Assembly (NCBI RefSeq): GCF_017161565.1
Contig: NZ_CP066796.1
Span: forward strand, 806,001-870,000
Source: Erwinia amylovora
Lineage (GTDB): Bacteria > Pseudomonadota > Gammaproteobacteria > Enterobacterales > Enterobacteriaceae
DNA: 64,000 nt
Reading direction: 5' to 3'
Shown here: piece after piece, positions 1 to 9,077 of the stretch
How positions within the stretch are numbered: position 1 is the stretch's first letter
Layout of the letters: the number at the start of each line of letters is the position of its first letter
Notes under the pieces: generated by a model
What the model was told of the DNA's origin: nothing
The model's input: only the letters and a program-made list of their open reading frames with translations
Databases searched by the model: none
Made by a program: the position numbers and the translations under genes

Positions 1-641
1 GCAAGCAGAAAACGCGTGAAAAAGACGTGGTGCTGAAAATTGCCCGCCGCCTGAAATCGCTGATCGACAAGCAGCCGAGTATGCGCGCCTATATGACGCG
101 TAATGAAGACGTTTTTATTCCGTTAAAAGTGCGGGTGGCGAAAGCGCGCAAACAGCGCGCAGACCTGTTTATCTCGATTCATGCCGATGCGTTTACCCGC
201 CGTGCCGCGCGGGGATCGTCGGTGTTTGCGTTATCAACCAAAGGGGCCACCAGCACCGCAGCACGATTTCTGGCACAGACTCAGAATGAGTCGGATCTGA
301 TTGGTGGCGTCAGTATGGGGAGCGATCGCTATCTTGACCATACTATGTTCGATATGTTGCAAAGCCGCACAATTAACGACAGCCTGAGATTTGGTGGGGA
401 AGTGCTGGCGCGCATGGGGAAAATTAATCACCTGCACAAGCGATCCGTCGATCAGGCGGGTTTTGCGGTGTTGAAAGCGCCAGATATCCCCTCTATCCTG
501 GTGGAAACGGCGTTTATCAGTAATCTGGAAGAGGAACGTAAACTACGCACTACGCGTTTTCAGCATCAGGTAGCGGATTCGATTCTGGCGGGAATTAAAG
601 CCTATTTCGCTAACGGCGCCGCGCTGGCAACAGCAAAATAA
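1..641 (+). CDS. amiC: N-acetylmuramoyl-L-alanine amidase AmiC, 3' part
   Basis: This is the C-terminal catalytic half of a periplasmic amidase that cleaves the bond between N-acetylmuramic acid and the stem peptide during daughter-cell separation. The reading frame is open to the left edge (first full codon at base 3), so the signal peptide and septum-targeting AMIN domain lie outside the window. The Amidase_3 fold is shown by FISIHADAF, which carries a zinc-ligand His, and by [10 protein letters not shown], which carries the catalytic Glu. The protein ends with a short Ala-rich tail. The gene is followed by initiator tRNA genes and mltA, as in E. coli, where AmiC is distinguished from AmiA and AmiB partly by this location. 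AmiC is activated by NlpD, which is also encoded in this window (48083-49222). Confidence 0.93.
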   Translation, partial: KQKTREKDVVLKIARRLKSLIDKQPSMRAYMTRNEDVFIPLKVRVAKARKQRADLFISIHADAFTRRAARGSSVFALSTKGATSTAARFLAQTQNESDLIGGVSMGSDRYLDHTMFDMLQSRTINDSLRFGGEVLARMGKINHLHKRSVDQAGFAVLKAPDIPSILVETAFISNLEEERKLRTTRFQHQVADSILAGIKAYFANGAALATAK

Positions 642-696
642 CCCTTGGGGCGGAAAGGATCCTGCCCGGCTAGCAGATTTGATAAGCTTCAGATAC

Positions 697-720
697 AAAA
701 AAACACCCTGAAGGGTGTTT
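697..720 (-). terminator. Rho-independent terminator of the initiator tRNA cluster
   Basis: Read on the minus strand, an 8-bp perfect stem (AAACACCC/GGGTGTTT, 701-708 with 713-720) closes a 4-base loop and is followed by a run of T. It lies just after the last tRNA of the minus-strand cluster. Confidence 0.8.
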
Positions 721-723
721 GAT

Positions 724-800
<77 letters not shown>

Positions 801-841
801 TCCGGTTAACGCTTATATTACTGCACACCACGACGGCAAAT

Positions 842-918
<77 letters not shown>

Positions 919-992
919 TCCGCGTGGTTTGTCGCTTCCATCACGACAATTTCTGTTCACTGCTGAACTGAATCTGAATTAGCTTCAGTCAT

Positions 993-1069
<77 letters not shown>

Positions 1070-1082
1070 TCCGTGGAAGCGC

Positions 1083-1110
1083 ACTATACGCCTGATGCGT
1101 TTTGTTGCAA
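1083..1110 (-). promoter_or_regulatory. promoter of the initiator tRNA cluster
   Basis: On the minus strand TTGCAA (1105-1110) and TATAGT (1083-1088) are 16 bp apart, 14 bp upstream of the first tRNA. The stretch after the -10 box is rich in G and C, as is usual for promoters under stringent control. No mapped start is available, so this is a motif-based call. Confidence 0.6.
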
Positions 1111-1276
1111 CCCCTTTTTGCAGTTAAGTGTCTAAAAGCATACTTAAGCTGGCGTTTTTTAACCAAATGCCGAAATAGTGCACTAATATTGGCGTTCTTT
1201 TTTCCGCTGGCACATTTTCTTATGGTGGAGCCTTTGCTATCTTCGCGCAGGGTTTCCGCATAAAGGTAAGCAACGC

Positions 1277-2422
1277 ATGAAAGCAGGTTGGACGAAATAT
1301 CTGGTGACCGGCACGTTGCTGGCACTGCTGGCGGGCTGTAGCTCGAAACCCACCGATCGTGGGCAACAGTATAAAGACGGAAAGTTGATTCAGCCGCTGG
1401 CGCTGGTCAACCAGCCAAACGCAAAAGGTCGCCCGGTCAACGGCAAAGATTTTGCCGACCAGGTTGCGCAAATACGCTTTGCTTCTGCAGGCTTGTATTC
1501 ACGCCAGTCTGTCACCTACAGTGCGGTTCAGAGCTGGCTGATGGCCGGGGGAGATACCCGCCAGCTGCGGCAGTTTGGTTTGAATGCTTTCCAGATGGAA
1601 GGCACCGATAACTACGGTAACGTGCAGTTTACCGGTTACTACACGCCGGTTGTTCAGGCGCGTTACAGCCGTCAGGGCGAGTTCCAGTATCCTTTATATC
1701 GCATGCCGAATAAGAAGCGCAGCAGGCTGCCGAGCAGGGCGGAAATCTACAGCGGAGCGCTGGGCGAAGGCTACGTGGCAGGTTACAGCAACTCGCTGAT
1801 GGATAATTTTATCATGGACGTTCAGGGCAGCGGCTACGTGGATTTTGGCGATGGTCGCCCGCTGAAGTTCTTTGGTTACGGCGGTAAAAACGGCCATCCT
1901 TATCGCAGCGTCGGTAAAGTGTTGATCGACCGTGGAGAAGTGAAGCAGGAAGACATGTCGATGCAGGCGATACGCCAGTGGGGAGAACAGCACAGCGAGG
2001 CAGAAGTACGCGAGTTATTGGAACAGAATCCGTCCTTCGTCTTCTTCAAGCCGGAGGACTTTGTGCCGGTGCGCGGAGCCAGTGCGGTGCCGCTGATTGC
2101 CAAAGCTTCGGTAGCGGCCGACCGTGCGCTGATCCCGGCCGGAACCGCGCTGCTGGCAGAAATCCCCTTGCTAAATAATAACGGTAAATTTACCGGAAAA
2201 TATGAGATGCGCATGATGGTCTCTCTGGATGTTGGCGGAGCAATTAAAGGCCAGCATTTCGATATCTATCAAGGCGTCGGCCGGGAGGCCGGCCATATGG
2301 CCGGATGGTTCAATCACTATGGCCGCGTCTGGGTGCTGAAAACAGCGCCGGGAACCGGGGCGCCGGTGTTCTCATCTGCACAAAACAGCACATCTCAGGG
2401 ATCCTTACTGCTCAGCCAGTAA
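1277..2422 (+). CDS. mltA: membrane-bound lytic murein transglycosylase A
   Basis: Outer-membrane lipoprotein that cleaves the MurNAc-GlcNAc bond of peptidoglycan with formation of 1,6-anhydromuramic acid. The N-terminus is a lipoprotein signal with lipobox LLAGC (Cys near residue 21). The body shows the MltA/3D double-psi barrel, including the catalytic-region segment VGGAIKGQHFDIYQGVG and the C-terminal GRVWVLKTAPG. At 381 residues it is longer than the E. coli protein because about 15 Ser/Gln/Leu-rich residues follow the usual end. It is transcribed away from the tRNA cluster and followed by a good terminator. Confidence 0.95.
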   Translation: MKAGWTKYLVTGTLLALLAGCSSKPTDRGQQYKDGKLIQPLALVNQPNAKGRPVNGKDFADQVAQIRFASAGLYSRQSVTYSAVQSWLMAGGDTRQLRQFGLNAFQMEGTDNYGNVQFTGYYTPVVQARYSRQGEFQYPLYRMPNKKRSRLPSRAEIYSGALGEGYVAGYSNSLMDNFIMDVQGSGYVDFGDGRPLKFFGYGGKNGHPYRSVGKVLIDRGEVKQEDMSMQAIRQWGEQHSEAEVRELLEQNPSFVFFKPEDFVPVRGASAVPLIAKASVAADRALIPAGTALLAEIPLLNNNGKFTGKYEMRMMVSLDVGGAIKGQHFDIYQGVGREAGHMAGWFNHYGRVWVLKTAPGTGAPVFSSAQNSTSQGSLLLSQ

Positions 2423-2429
2423 ACCTGTC

Positions 2430-2457
2430 GCGGGTCGGTGTTTCCGACCCGCCGTTT
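2430..2457 (+). terminator. Rho-independent terminator after mltA
   Basis: A 9-bp perfect GC-rich stem (GCGGGTCGG with CCGACCCGC, 2430-2438 and 2444-2452) with a 5-base loop, followed by CGTTTT. It separates mltA from tcdA. Confidence 0.75.
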
Positions 2458-2472
2458 TCGAGGAATAGTTTA

Positions 2473-3273
2473 ATGACGGTTCTTACTGACGCCTGGCGGC
2501 AACGCTTTGGCGGCATAGCACGTTTATACGGCCAGCCAGCGCTGCAACTGTTTGCAGATGCGCATATTTGTGTAGTGGGCATTGGCGGGGTGGGATCGTG
2601 GGCGGCGGAAGCGCTGGCGCGTAGCGGGATCGGTGCAATTACCCTGATCGACATGGATGATATCTGTATCAGCAACACCAATCGCCAGATCCATGCGCTG
2701 AAAAGCCATGTCGGTCAGGCAAAAACCGAAGTAATGGCTGCCCGTATCCGAGATATTAACCCGGAATGTCGTGTGACCTGTGTTGATGACTTTATTACCG
2801 CAGAGAATACCGCTGAACTGCTCGACCAGGGCTTCAGCTATGTTATTGACGCGATTGATAGCGTACGACCCAAAGCGGCGCTATTAGCCTGGTGCCGCCG
2901 TCACAAAATTCCGCTGGTGACCACCGGCGGCGCGGGCGGACAGATTGACCCGACGCAAATTCAGGTCGCCGATCTGGCAAAAACCATTCAGGACCCGCTG
3001 GCGGCCAAACTGCGTGAGCGGCTGAAAAGCGATTTTAAGATAGTGAAAAACAGCAAAGGCAAGCTGGGGATTGACTGCGTTTTCTCGACCGAAGCGCTGA
3101 TGTATCCGCAGCCGGATGGGTCGGTATGCTCCTCCCGCAGTAGCGCCGAAGGCCCGAAGCGTATGGATTGCGCCTCCGGGTTTGGTGCGGTGACGATGGT
3201 GACCGCCACCTTTGGCTTTGTTGCGGTTTCCCATGCCTTAAAAAAGATGATGGCGAAAGCGGCCCGATGCTAA
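2473..3273 (+). CDS. tcdA: tRNA threonylcarbamoyladenosine dehydratase TcdA (CsdL)
   Basis: E1-like enzyme that uses ATP to cyclise threonylcarbamoyladenosine at position 37 of ANN-decoding tRNAs into ct6A. It shows the nucleotide-binding loop [18 protein letters not shown], the acidic strand LIDMDD, and SNTNRQ following it. A Cys sits in the late motif [10 protein letters not shown]. The ATG at 2473 was chosen because it gives the family length (266 aa) and is preceded by GAGGAAT; the open frame extends upstream into mltA without homology. The end overlaps the end of csdE by 4 bp in a tail-to-tail arrangement. CsdA and CsdE, its sulphur-transfer partners, are encoded next door. Confidence 0.95.
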   Translation: MTVLTDAWRQRFGGIARLYGQPALQLFADAHICVVGIGGVGSWAAEALARSGIGAITLIDMDDICISNTNRQIHALKSHVGQAKTEVMAARIRDINPECRVTCVDDFITAENTAELLDQGFSYVIDAIDSVRPKAALLAWCRRHKIPLVTTGGAGGQIDPTQIQVADLAKTIQDPLAAKLRERLKSDFKIVKNSKGKLGIDCVFSTEALMYPQPDGSVCSSRSSAEGPKRMDCASGFGAVTMVTATFGFVAVSHALKKMMAKAARC

Positions 3274-3719
3274 GCCCGGTTCGGGTTGGCCGCTTGTAAA
3301 ACCGCGTTGGCCAGCGCCTGTAAACCCGCGCTGCGTGAGGCGCTAAGCTGCTCTTTCAGGCCCAGTTGGGCAAACAGGTATAGCGGATCCAGCTGGCTTA
3401 ATTCCTGTGGGGTCTTGCCTTCTACGGTGGTCAACAGGACTGCCAGCAGCCCGCGCACGATGCGTCCTTCGCTGTCGCCGTAGAAATGTAGCCGGCCATT
3501 TTCCAGCAGCTGATGGCCCAGCCAAACCCGGTTTTCACAGCCGTTAAGTTCAGTCGTCTCATTCTTCAGCGCGTCAGGCAGGGCCGGCAGCTGTTTGCCC
3601 AGCAGGATCAGCTGGCGATAGCGCTCTTCCCACTGTCTGAAAGGGGAGAATTGCGCCAACAGGGAGTCGGGAGTAATCTGCGCACCAAACGGGTGAGCGG
3701 CGAGTAGTGATAAGCTCAT
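3270..3719 (-). CDS. csdE: sulphur acceptor protein CsdE
   Basis: SufE-family protein that takes persulphide sulphur from the cysteine desulphurase CsdA onto its own Cys. The acceptor is Cys61 in [10 protein letters not shown], at the same position as in E. coli CsdE. The 149-residue length is normal for the family, and [12 protein letters not shown] is the conserved core helix. It lies 1 bp downstream of csdA on the same strand, so the two are almost certainly co-transcribed and translationally close. Confidence 0.95.
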   Translation of the reverse strand: MSLSLLAAHPFGAQITPDSLLAQFSPFRQWEERYRQLILLGKQLPALPDALKNETTELNGCENRVWLGHQLLENGRLHFYGDSEGRIVRGLLAVLLTTVEGKTPQELSQLDPLYLFAQLGLKEQLSASRSAGLQALANAVLQAANPNRA

Positions 3720-3720
3720 G

Positions 3721-4929
3721 TTAATCTGCCAAAATGGTTATTGCTGTCGTCATGGCCGCAACCAGTGCGTCCACATCATCCTGGGTATTATAAGGCGCAA
3801 ACGAGGCTCGTAAGGTGCCGCTGACGCCCAACGCGGCCAGCAGCGGCTGGGCGCAATGCTGACCTGCCCGAACGGATACGCCACTTTCAGCCAGCAGGGT
3901 GACGACATCACTGTGGTGAACACCCGCAACGTTAAATGCCAGCAGGCTGGAGCCGCTGGCGCGATAGCTGACAAAGCCGGGCAGGGCAGCAGCAAGACGG
4001 GCTTCAGCTACGGCAGCGAGGTTGCTGCTCCAACGTTCGGCGGCAACAAGGTCGATGCCGTTCAGCCATTGCAAAGCTGCGCTCAGGCCGATCACCCCGG
4101 CGACGTTTGGCGTGCCTGCTTCAAAACACCAGGGAACCGCCTGTGGCGCGAACCCCTCGAAGTTAACGGCAGTTAGCATTTTCCCGCCCCCTTGCCACGG
4201 CGCCATTTCGGCCAGTCGTTGCGCTTTACCATACAGCGCGCCCAGCCCCGTTGGGCCGAAGAGCTTGTGAGCGGAAAAAGCATAAAAATCAATGTCAAGC
4301 GCCTGAACGTCGGGGGGGCAATGGACAATGCCCTGTGCGCCATCGATCATCACTTTAGCACCGCAGGCATGCGCCCCGGCAATGGCTGCGGGCAGATCCG
4401 GGCAGCCTCCGGTGACGTTCGACATTTGCCCCAGCGCCAGCAGGCGCGTGCGCGGGTTCAGCAACGCGGGCAGTCGGCTGATATCCGGCAGACGATCGCT
4501 GCCGATCGGCCACTTGACCACTTTGGCCCCGGTCTGCGCGGCCACCATCAGCCACGGCACCAGATTGGCATGATGTTCCGCCTCGCTCACCACAATTTCA
4601 TCTCCCGGTCGCAGGCGCGGGCGCAACCAGCTTTGCGCCACAAGATTGATAGCCTCGGTGGTGCCTTTAGTCCAGACGATGTTTTGCGCACCCGGCGCGT
4701 TCAGTAACTGCGCAACCTGGCCGCGAGCATTTTCATAGCGTGCGGTCAGCCGCTGCGCGGCAGCAAACTGACTGCGGTGCACGGTGCCGGCACTCATACG
4801 ATAAAACTGTTCCGTCGCCTCAATCACCGCCAGGGGTTTCAGCGCAGTGGCCGCGCTGTCCAGGTAGCACCCTGCATCACTCAGAGCGGGAAATTGCTGG
4901 CGGAACAGCGTTGGGTTAAATGACGTCAT
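3721..4929 (-). CDS. csdA: cysteine desulphurase CsdA
   Basis: PLP-dependent class V aminotransferase-fold enzyme that removes sulphur from L-cysteine (and selenium or sulphinate from analogues) and passes it to CsdE, in a system that supports TcdA. PLP-Lys lies in [16 protein letters not shown], and the active-site Cys lies in [13 protein letters not shown]. The ATG at 4929 gives 402 residues beginning [16 protein letters not shown], which matches the family start; an in-frame extension to 5013 has no such support. Operon: csdA-csdE. Confidence 0.95.
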   Translation of the reverse strand: MTSFNPTLFRQQFPALSDAGCYLDSAATALKPLAVIEATEQFYRMSAGTVHRSQFAAAQRLTARYENARGQVAQLLNAPGAQNIVWTKGTTEAINLVAQSWLRPRLRPGDEIVVSEAEHHANLVPWLMVAAQTGAKVVKWPIGSDRLPDISRLPALLNPRTRLLALGQMSNVTGGCPDLPAAIAGAHACGAKVMIDGAQGIVHCPPDVQALDIDFYAFSAHKLFGPTGLGALYGKAQRLAEMAPWQGGGKMLTAVNFEGFAPQAVPWCFEAGTPNVAGVIGLSAALQWLNGIDLVAAERWSSNLAAVAEARLAAALPGFVSYRASGSSLLAFNVAGVHHSDVVTLLAESGVSVRAGQHCAQPLLAALGVSGTLRASFAPYNTQDDVDALVAAMTTAITILAD

Positions 4930-5160
4930 GCTCAAGGTGTATTCCTGTCGGGTGGTGCTTCGTGCTTTAAACCAGGCTAAGAGTAGGCTGAAATCTGTCT
5001 GCTTATCTGGCAAAGCGTAAAAAGCGCGTTATGCTGGATTATGTCTGTATTTAGCCATTGTGCGCAAATAACCCTCGTCCCGTCAGGCTGTTTAGCGCGT
5101 AAATCATGCGGCTATGATAGCCCGGCGCGGACTTTACCTTTTAATCAGGAGATACTAAAA

Positions 5161-5385
5161 ATGAAAAAATTAGCTGCAATTTTCACCGCCTGTACCATAA
5201 CGTTGATGCTGGCCGCTTGTTCAGGCAACTATGCCATGCATACCATTGACGGTCGTACCATTGTCGCCAGTGGTAAGCCCGCAGTAGACGGTGACACCGG
5301 GATGATTAGCTATAAAGATGCCAACGGCATCAAACAACAGATCAACCGTTCTGATGTGAAAGAGATGGTCGAAATGGATCAATAG
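5161..5385 (+). CDS. ygdI: small lipoprotein YgdI (DUF903 family)
   Basis: A 74-residue lipoprotein of the YgdI/YgdR family. Its molecular function is unknown. A signal sequence MKKLAAIF with lipobox MLAAC is followed by the conserved core YAMHTIDGRTIVASGKP and the Asp/Gly-rich segment typical of the SH3-like DUF903 fold. The ATG at 5161 is chosen because it is preceded by a clear AGGAGA ribosome binding site and starts the signal peptide; the open frame upstream to 5041 lacks one. It lies between csdA and the sRNA gene gcvB, as in E. coli. Confidence 0.92.
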   Translation: MKKLAAIFTACTITLMLAACSGNYAMHTIDGRTIVASGKPAVDGDTGMISYKDANGIKQQINRSDVKEMVEMDQ

Positions 5386-5397
5386 TAAAATTCAGGC

Positions 5398-5606
5398 AAA
5401 AAAAAGCACCGCAGTTTGCGGTGCTGTAAAAATCAATATGGACAGACAGGGTAAATCTACAGGAATAAAAGGCAGCGTGAGCTACCGGACCCGAAAGTCG
5501 TCAGGTCAATTGCAAACACAACATCACGTCCACAAGCCAAAAGCACCTCAAAATTCGGTGAGTTAACACTCAGTTTCACTGCGCTTTTCGTTCCGGCTCG
5601 GGAAGT
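5398..5606 (-). ncRNA. gcvB: regulatory small RNA GcvB
   Basis: Hfq-dependent sRNA of about 209 nt that represses amino-acid and peptide transporter mRNAs by base pairing. On the minus strand it begins ACTTCCCGAGCCGGAACG, contains the GU-rich seed region GTGATGTTGTGTTTGCAATTG (split near 5500-5525), the conserved TTTACCCTGTCTGTCCAT block, and ends in the terminator stem AGCACCGCA/TGCGGTGCT (5405-5425) plus eight T. It is divergent from gcvA, as in E. coli, where GcvA and GcvR control it in response to glycine. A 63-codon open frame across it is not considered a gene. The 3' terminator lies only 12 bp beyond the ygdI stop. Confidence 0.93.
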
Positions 5607-5612
5607 GGCGCA

Positions 5613-5641
5613 ACTATAGGTATTTGCTGGCAGTTCCTCAA
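5613..5641 (-). promoter_or_regulatory. gcvB promoter
   Basis: On the minus strand TTGAGG (5636-5641) and TATAGT (5613-5618) are separated by exactly 17 bp, and the inferred GcvB 5' end at 5606 lies 7 bp further on. On the plus strand a TATAAT at 5651-5656 is a candidate -10 box for gcvA, so the two promoters are packed back to back and GcvA can reach both. Confidence 0.75.
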
Positions 5642-5734
5642 CGGACAATTTATAATGTCTCGGATAAAAAAAACTAATGTGTGACGCTGGATCACAGAGT
5701 CATTTATTGACGCGACGAAAAGTACTCACCTGCC

Positions 5735-6652
5735 ATGTCTAAACGTTTGCCACCTTTGAATGCGCTGCGGGTTTTCGATGCTGCCGCACGTCACCTCAGT
5801 TTTACCAAAGCTGCCGAAGAACTGTTCGTGACTCAGGCTGCCGTCAGTCATCAAATTAAGTCCCTGGAGGACTTTCTCGGCCTTAAGCTGTTTCGTCGCC
5901 GCAATCGTTCGCTGTTGCTGACGGAAGAGGGGCAAAGCTATTATCTCGATATTAAAGAGATTTTCACCGCGTTAAACGACGCCACGCGCAAGCTGCAGGC
6001 GCGCAGTGCAAAAGGGGCATTGACGGTCAGTTTGCTGCCGAGTTTCGCCATTCAATGGCTGGTGCCAAGGCTCACCAGCTTTAATTCAGCTTATCCGGGC
6101 ATTGACGTGCGGATCCAGGCGGTAGACCGCGATGAGGAGAAGCTGGCGGACGATGTCGACGTGGCGATTTTTTATGGCCGCGGTAACTGGCCGGGGCTGA
6201 GGGCAGAGAAACTGTACGCGGAATATCTGCTGCCGGTGTGTTCACCGCAGCTGTTAACGGGCGCACATCCCCTGACCTCGCCAACGGCGCTGGCTCATCA
6301 CACGCTGCTGCATGATGCATCACGCCGTGACTGGCAGTCATATACCCGGCAGCTGGGCCTGAACACCATTAATGTGCAGCACGGGCCTATTTTCAGCCAC
6401 AGTGCGATGGTGTTGCAGGCCGCGATCCACGGGCAGGGCGTGGCGCTGGCGAACAATGTGATGGCGCAAAGTGAGATCGAAGCAGGGCGGCTGGTATGCC
6501 CGTTTAACGATGTGTTAGTCAGTAAAAATGCTTTTTATCTGGTTTGTCATGACAGTCAGGCAGAACTGGGTAAAATAGCCGCCTTTCGTCAATGGATCCT
6601 GGCGAAAGCGGCCAGTGAACAGGAAAAATTTCGCTTTCGCTACGAAAGATGA
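5735..6652 (+). CDS. gcvA: glycine cleavage system LysR-type regulator GcvA
   Basis: LysR-family regulator (305 aa, the E. coli length) that activates the glycine-cleavage operon when glycine is present and represses it with GcvR when it is not. It also activates gcvB. The N-terminal winged helix-turn-helix covers roughly residues 20-50 (FTKAAEELFVTQAAVSHQIK), followed by the LysR substrate-binding domain with PGIDVRIQAVDR and the C-terminal ILAKAASEQEKFRFRYE. It is divergent from gcvB and followed by ygdD. Confidence 0.96.
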   Translation: MSKRLPPLNALRVFDAAARHLSFTKAAEELFVTQAAVSHQIKSLEDFLGLKLFRRRNRSLLLTEEGQSYYLDIKEIFTALNDATRKLQARSAKGALTVSLLPSFAIQWLVPRLTSFNSAYPGIDVRIQAVDRDEEKLADDVDVAIFYGRGNWPGLRAEKLYAEYLLPVCSPQLLTGAHPLTSPTALAHHTLLHDASRRDWQSYTRQLGLNTINVQHGPIFSHSAMVLQAAIHGQGVALANNVMAQSEIEAGRLVCPFNDVLVSKNAFYLVCHDSQAELGKIAAFRQWILAKAASEQEKFRFRYER

Positions 6653-6736
6653 GCCTATCCCGGCGTGATGAAACCGCTGTGAACAGTTACCTATGGCTGC
6701 GGAGATCGGCCCCGCGCCTTGACGGAGGATAGCGAC

Positions 6737-7132
6737 ATGTCCAGTCGTGCAATGTTAATTTTTTGTTCCCTGAGTGGCTTTTTCTACGTCATGCTCGGGG
6801 CTTTTGGCGCTCATGTTTTGAGTCATTCGCTGGGAAGTGCAGAAATGACCTGGATGACAACCGGACTGGATTATCAGGCGTTTCATACCCTGGCGATCCT
6901 GGGTTTGGCAGCAGCGATGCTGTGCCGGACAAATATCTGGTTTTACTGGAGCAGCGCGTTTCTGGCGCTGGGTACGGTTCTGTTTAGCGGCAGTCTTTAC
7001 TGCCTGGCGCTGTCGCACCTGAAAATATGGGTTTGGATAACGCCGATTGGAGGCACCTGCTTCCTGATCGGCTGGGGTTTGATGTTGGTTGGCGCACTGC
7101 GTCTGAAAAAAAGGGCAGAACGCCATGAATAA
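6737..7132 (+). CDS. ygdD: inner-membrane protein YgdD (DUF423)
   Basis: A 131-residue inner-membrane protein with four predicted membrane segments (about residues 4-24, 42-60, 68-88, 97-118). The family has no established function. Recognisable DUF423 motifs are LGAFGAHVL near the N-terminus and [13 protein letters not shown]. The ATG at 6737 is preceded by GGAGGATAG and gives the family length; an ATG-like start 18 bp upstream is less likely. The last 8 bp overlap the start of rlmM, so the two are translationally coupled. Confidence 0.92.
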   Translation: MSSRAMLIFCSLSGFFYVMLGAFGAHVLSHSLGSAEMTWMTTGLDYQAFHTLAILGLAAAMLCRTNIWFYWSSAFLALGTVLFSGSLYCLALSHLKIWVWITPIGGTCFLIGWGLMLVGALRLKKRAERHE

Positions 7133-8225
7133 GATTTTACTGTATTGCCGTCAGGGTTTTGAAAAAGAGTGTGCGGCAGAGATCACCGCCAGCGCTGCCG
7201 GGCGTGAGATCTACGGCTTTGCGCGTGTCAAAGAGGATTCTGCCTATGTGCTGTTTGAATGCTATCAGCAGGGTGAGGCGGAAAAGCTGCTGGCTGAACT
7301 CCCCTTTAGTGAGCTGATCTTCTCGCGGCAGATGATCGTGGTGGGTGAATTGCTGCGCGATCTGCCGCCTGACGATCGCATCACTCCGTTGTCAGGGATG
7401 CTGAACGGCGTGGTAGAAAAGGGTGGCGACCTGCGGGTGGAAGTCCCTGATACCAATGCCAGCAAGGAGCTGCTGAAGTTCTGCCGTAAGTTCACCGTGC
7501 CGCTGCGAGCCAGCTTGCGTAAAGACGGCATTCTGCTGAACTATGAAAGCAATAAGCGCCCGGTGGTACACGTTTTCTTTATCGCTTCAGGCTGCTGCTA
7601 CGTGGGCTATTCTTTACCTGGCAACAATTCGCCACTGTTTATGGGCATTCCTCGTCTTAAGTTCCCCGCAGATGCGCCCAGCCGCTCTACCCTCAAGCTG
7701 GAAGAGGCCTTCCACACTTTTATCCCTGCCGATGAGTGGGATGAGCGTCTTGCCAGCGGCATGTGGGCAGTGGATTTGGGCGCCTGCCCTGGCGGCTGGA
7801 CCTATCAGCTGGTACAGCGCAGCATGATGGTTAACGCGGTGGATAATGGCCCGATGGCACCGAGCCTGATGGATACTGGCCAGGTATTTCACCAGCGAGA
7901 AGATGGATTTAAATATCGCCCGACGCGCAGCAATAACTACTGGGTGGTATGCGATATGGTCGAAAAGCCGGTGCGGGTGGCAAATCTGATGGCTGACTGG
8001 CTGGTTAACGGCTGGTGTCGGGAAGCGATTTTTAACCTTAAGCTGCCGATGAAGAAACGTTACGAGGAAGTGTCGCAGAATCTGCAAATGATCCGTGAAA
8101 AGCTTATGGAAAATGGCATAAACGCGCAGATTCAGGCGCGCCAGCTGTATCACGATCGTGAAGAGGTTACGGTCCATATTCGCCGCATCTGGAGCGCTAC
8201 GCCCGGCCGCCGCGACGAACGATAA
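7125..8225 (+). CDS. rlmM: 23S rRNA (cytidine2498-2'-O)-methyltransferase RlmM
   Basis: SAM-dependent methyltransferase that methylates the 2'-OH of C2498 in the peptidyl-transferase centre of 23S rRNA. The N-terminal THUMP-containing part is followed by a Rossmann-like catalytic domain with the SAM-binding motif [15 protein letters not shown] near residue 220 and the [14 protein letters not shown] segment carrying a catalytic Lys. The length of 366 aa is normal for the family. The start overlaps ygdD. Confidence 0.96.
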   Translation: MNKILLYCRQGFEKECAAEITASAAGREIYGFARVKEDSAYVLFECYQQGEAEKLLAELPFSELIFSRQMIVVGELLRDLPPDDRITPLSGMLNGVVEKGGDLRVEVPDTNASKELLKFCRKFTVPLRASLRKDGILLNYESNKRPVVHVFFIASGCCYVGYSLPGNNSPLFMGIPRLKFPADAPSRSTLKLEEAFHTFIPADEWDERLASGMWAVDLGACPGGWTYQLVQRSMMVNAVDNGPMAPSLMDTGQVFHQREDGFKYRPTRSNNYWVVCDMVEKPVRVANLMADWLVNGWCREAIFNLKLPMKKRYEEVSQNLQMIREKLMENGINAQIQARQLYHDREEVTVHIRRIWSATPGRRDER

Positions 8226-8229
8226 TCCC

Positions 8230-8302
8230 GCGGGCGAACGCCCGTTTCCGTTCGCCCGCTGCCGTCTGATTCAAGGCTGACTCATTCATCAGCTTTGAAT
8301 CA
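8230..8302. terminator. two hairpins between convergent rlmM and xni
   Basis: Two strong inverted repeats follow one another: an 11-bp stem GCGGGCGAACG/CGTTCGCCCGC (8230-8240 with 8249-8259), and a 14-bp stem with one G-T pair (8267-8280 with 8289-8302) whose right arm contains the end of xni. Neither is followed by a T run, so they probably act as transcript-end stabilisers or weak terminators for both strands. Confidence 0.45.
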
Positions 8303-9044
8303 GACGCAGTTCTTTTAAGTTTCCTTCCAGCAACAAATCCGTTTTTAATGTCGCAACCCGTTTACAGATTGTGGCCGTCTGCTGCTGTTCAGCCAGCTTT
8401 TTCCGCCACTTCTCCGGCACCTGGTCCAGATTCTGATAAATGGCCGCCATGCTGCCAAACTGCTTTAACAGCTGTGCGGCACTTTTGCCGCCGATGCCCG
8501 CCACGCCGGGAATTTTGCTGCTGCTGATACCCGCCAGCCCCCAGTAATCGGTGAGCTGCGTCGGTTCCACGCCAAATGAGTCAGTAATAAACGGCACGTC
8601 CAGCCAGCGTTTCTGGAAGTAATCCCTGATTCGGATCGTGGGAGCCAGCAGTTGGCAGTAGCCCTTATCCGTGGAGACAATCGTCGCCTGATGGCCCACT
8701 GCCGCGACCTTGCTGGCCAGCGTTGACGCTAAATCGTCGGCTTCATCGCCTCTGGAATGCCAGCTTGTTACGCCAATGCTGGCAAAGGCACTGCGTAACA
8801 GCGGCATTTCGTCGCACAGCGCGTCCGGCATTGGCGACCGTCCGGCTTTATAGTCCGGCAGCAGTTGATGACGCCAGCTGACGCTGCGGCGGTCATCGTC
8901 AAATACCGCGACTGCGTGAGTCGGCCGGGTGTGCAGCAACAGTTGCTGCACCGCGTTAAGGCAGGCTTCCTGGCAGGGAGAACCCTGCACGGCGTGAATG
9001 CGCCGAATCAGGTTCAGCGCATCAATAATCAGCAGATGTACCAT
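8289..9044 (-). CDS. xni: flap endonuclease Xni (exonuclease IX)
   Basis: A 251-residue structure-specific 5' flap endonuclease related to the 5'-3' exonuclease domain of DNA polymerase I. The N-terminal PIN-like domain has [18 protein letters not shown] and the acidic metal cluster DEADD and STDKGYCQL. The C-terminal helix-hairpin-helix region carries [20 protein letters not shown]. The family lacks one of the metal-binding acidic clusters of Pol I. ppnN lies 33 bp upstream on the same strand, so the two are probably co-transcribed. Confidence 0.94.
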   Translation of the reverse strand: MVHLLIIDALNLIRRIHAVQGSPCQEACLNAVQQLLLHTRPTHAVAVFDDDRRSVSWRHQLLPDYKAGRSPMPDALCDEMPLLRSAFASIGVTSWHSRGDEADDLASTLASKVAAVGHQATIVSTDKGYCQLLAPTIRIRDYFQKRWLDVPFITDSFGVEPTQLTDYWGLAGISSSKIPGVAGIGGKSAAQLLKQFGSMAAIYQNLDQVPEKWRKKLAEQQQTATICKRVATLKTDLLLEGNLKELRLIQS

Positions 9045-9077
9045 CAGATAATCCTGAGCGGCCCGCAGGCCGCCCTT

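Noticed and set aside
5457..5648. 63-codon minus-strand frame beside ygdI
   Set aside because: The stretch is the GcvB small RNA with its promoter and terminator; the frame is accidental.
7614..8177. 187-codon minus-strand frame opposite rlmM
   Set aside because: Shadow of rlmM, with no independent start signal or domain.
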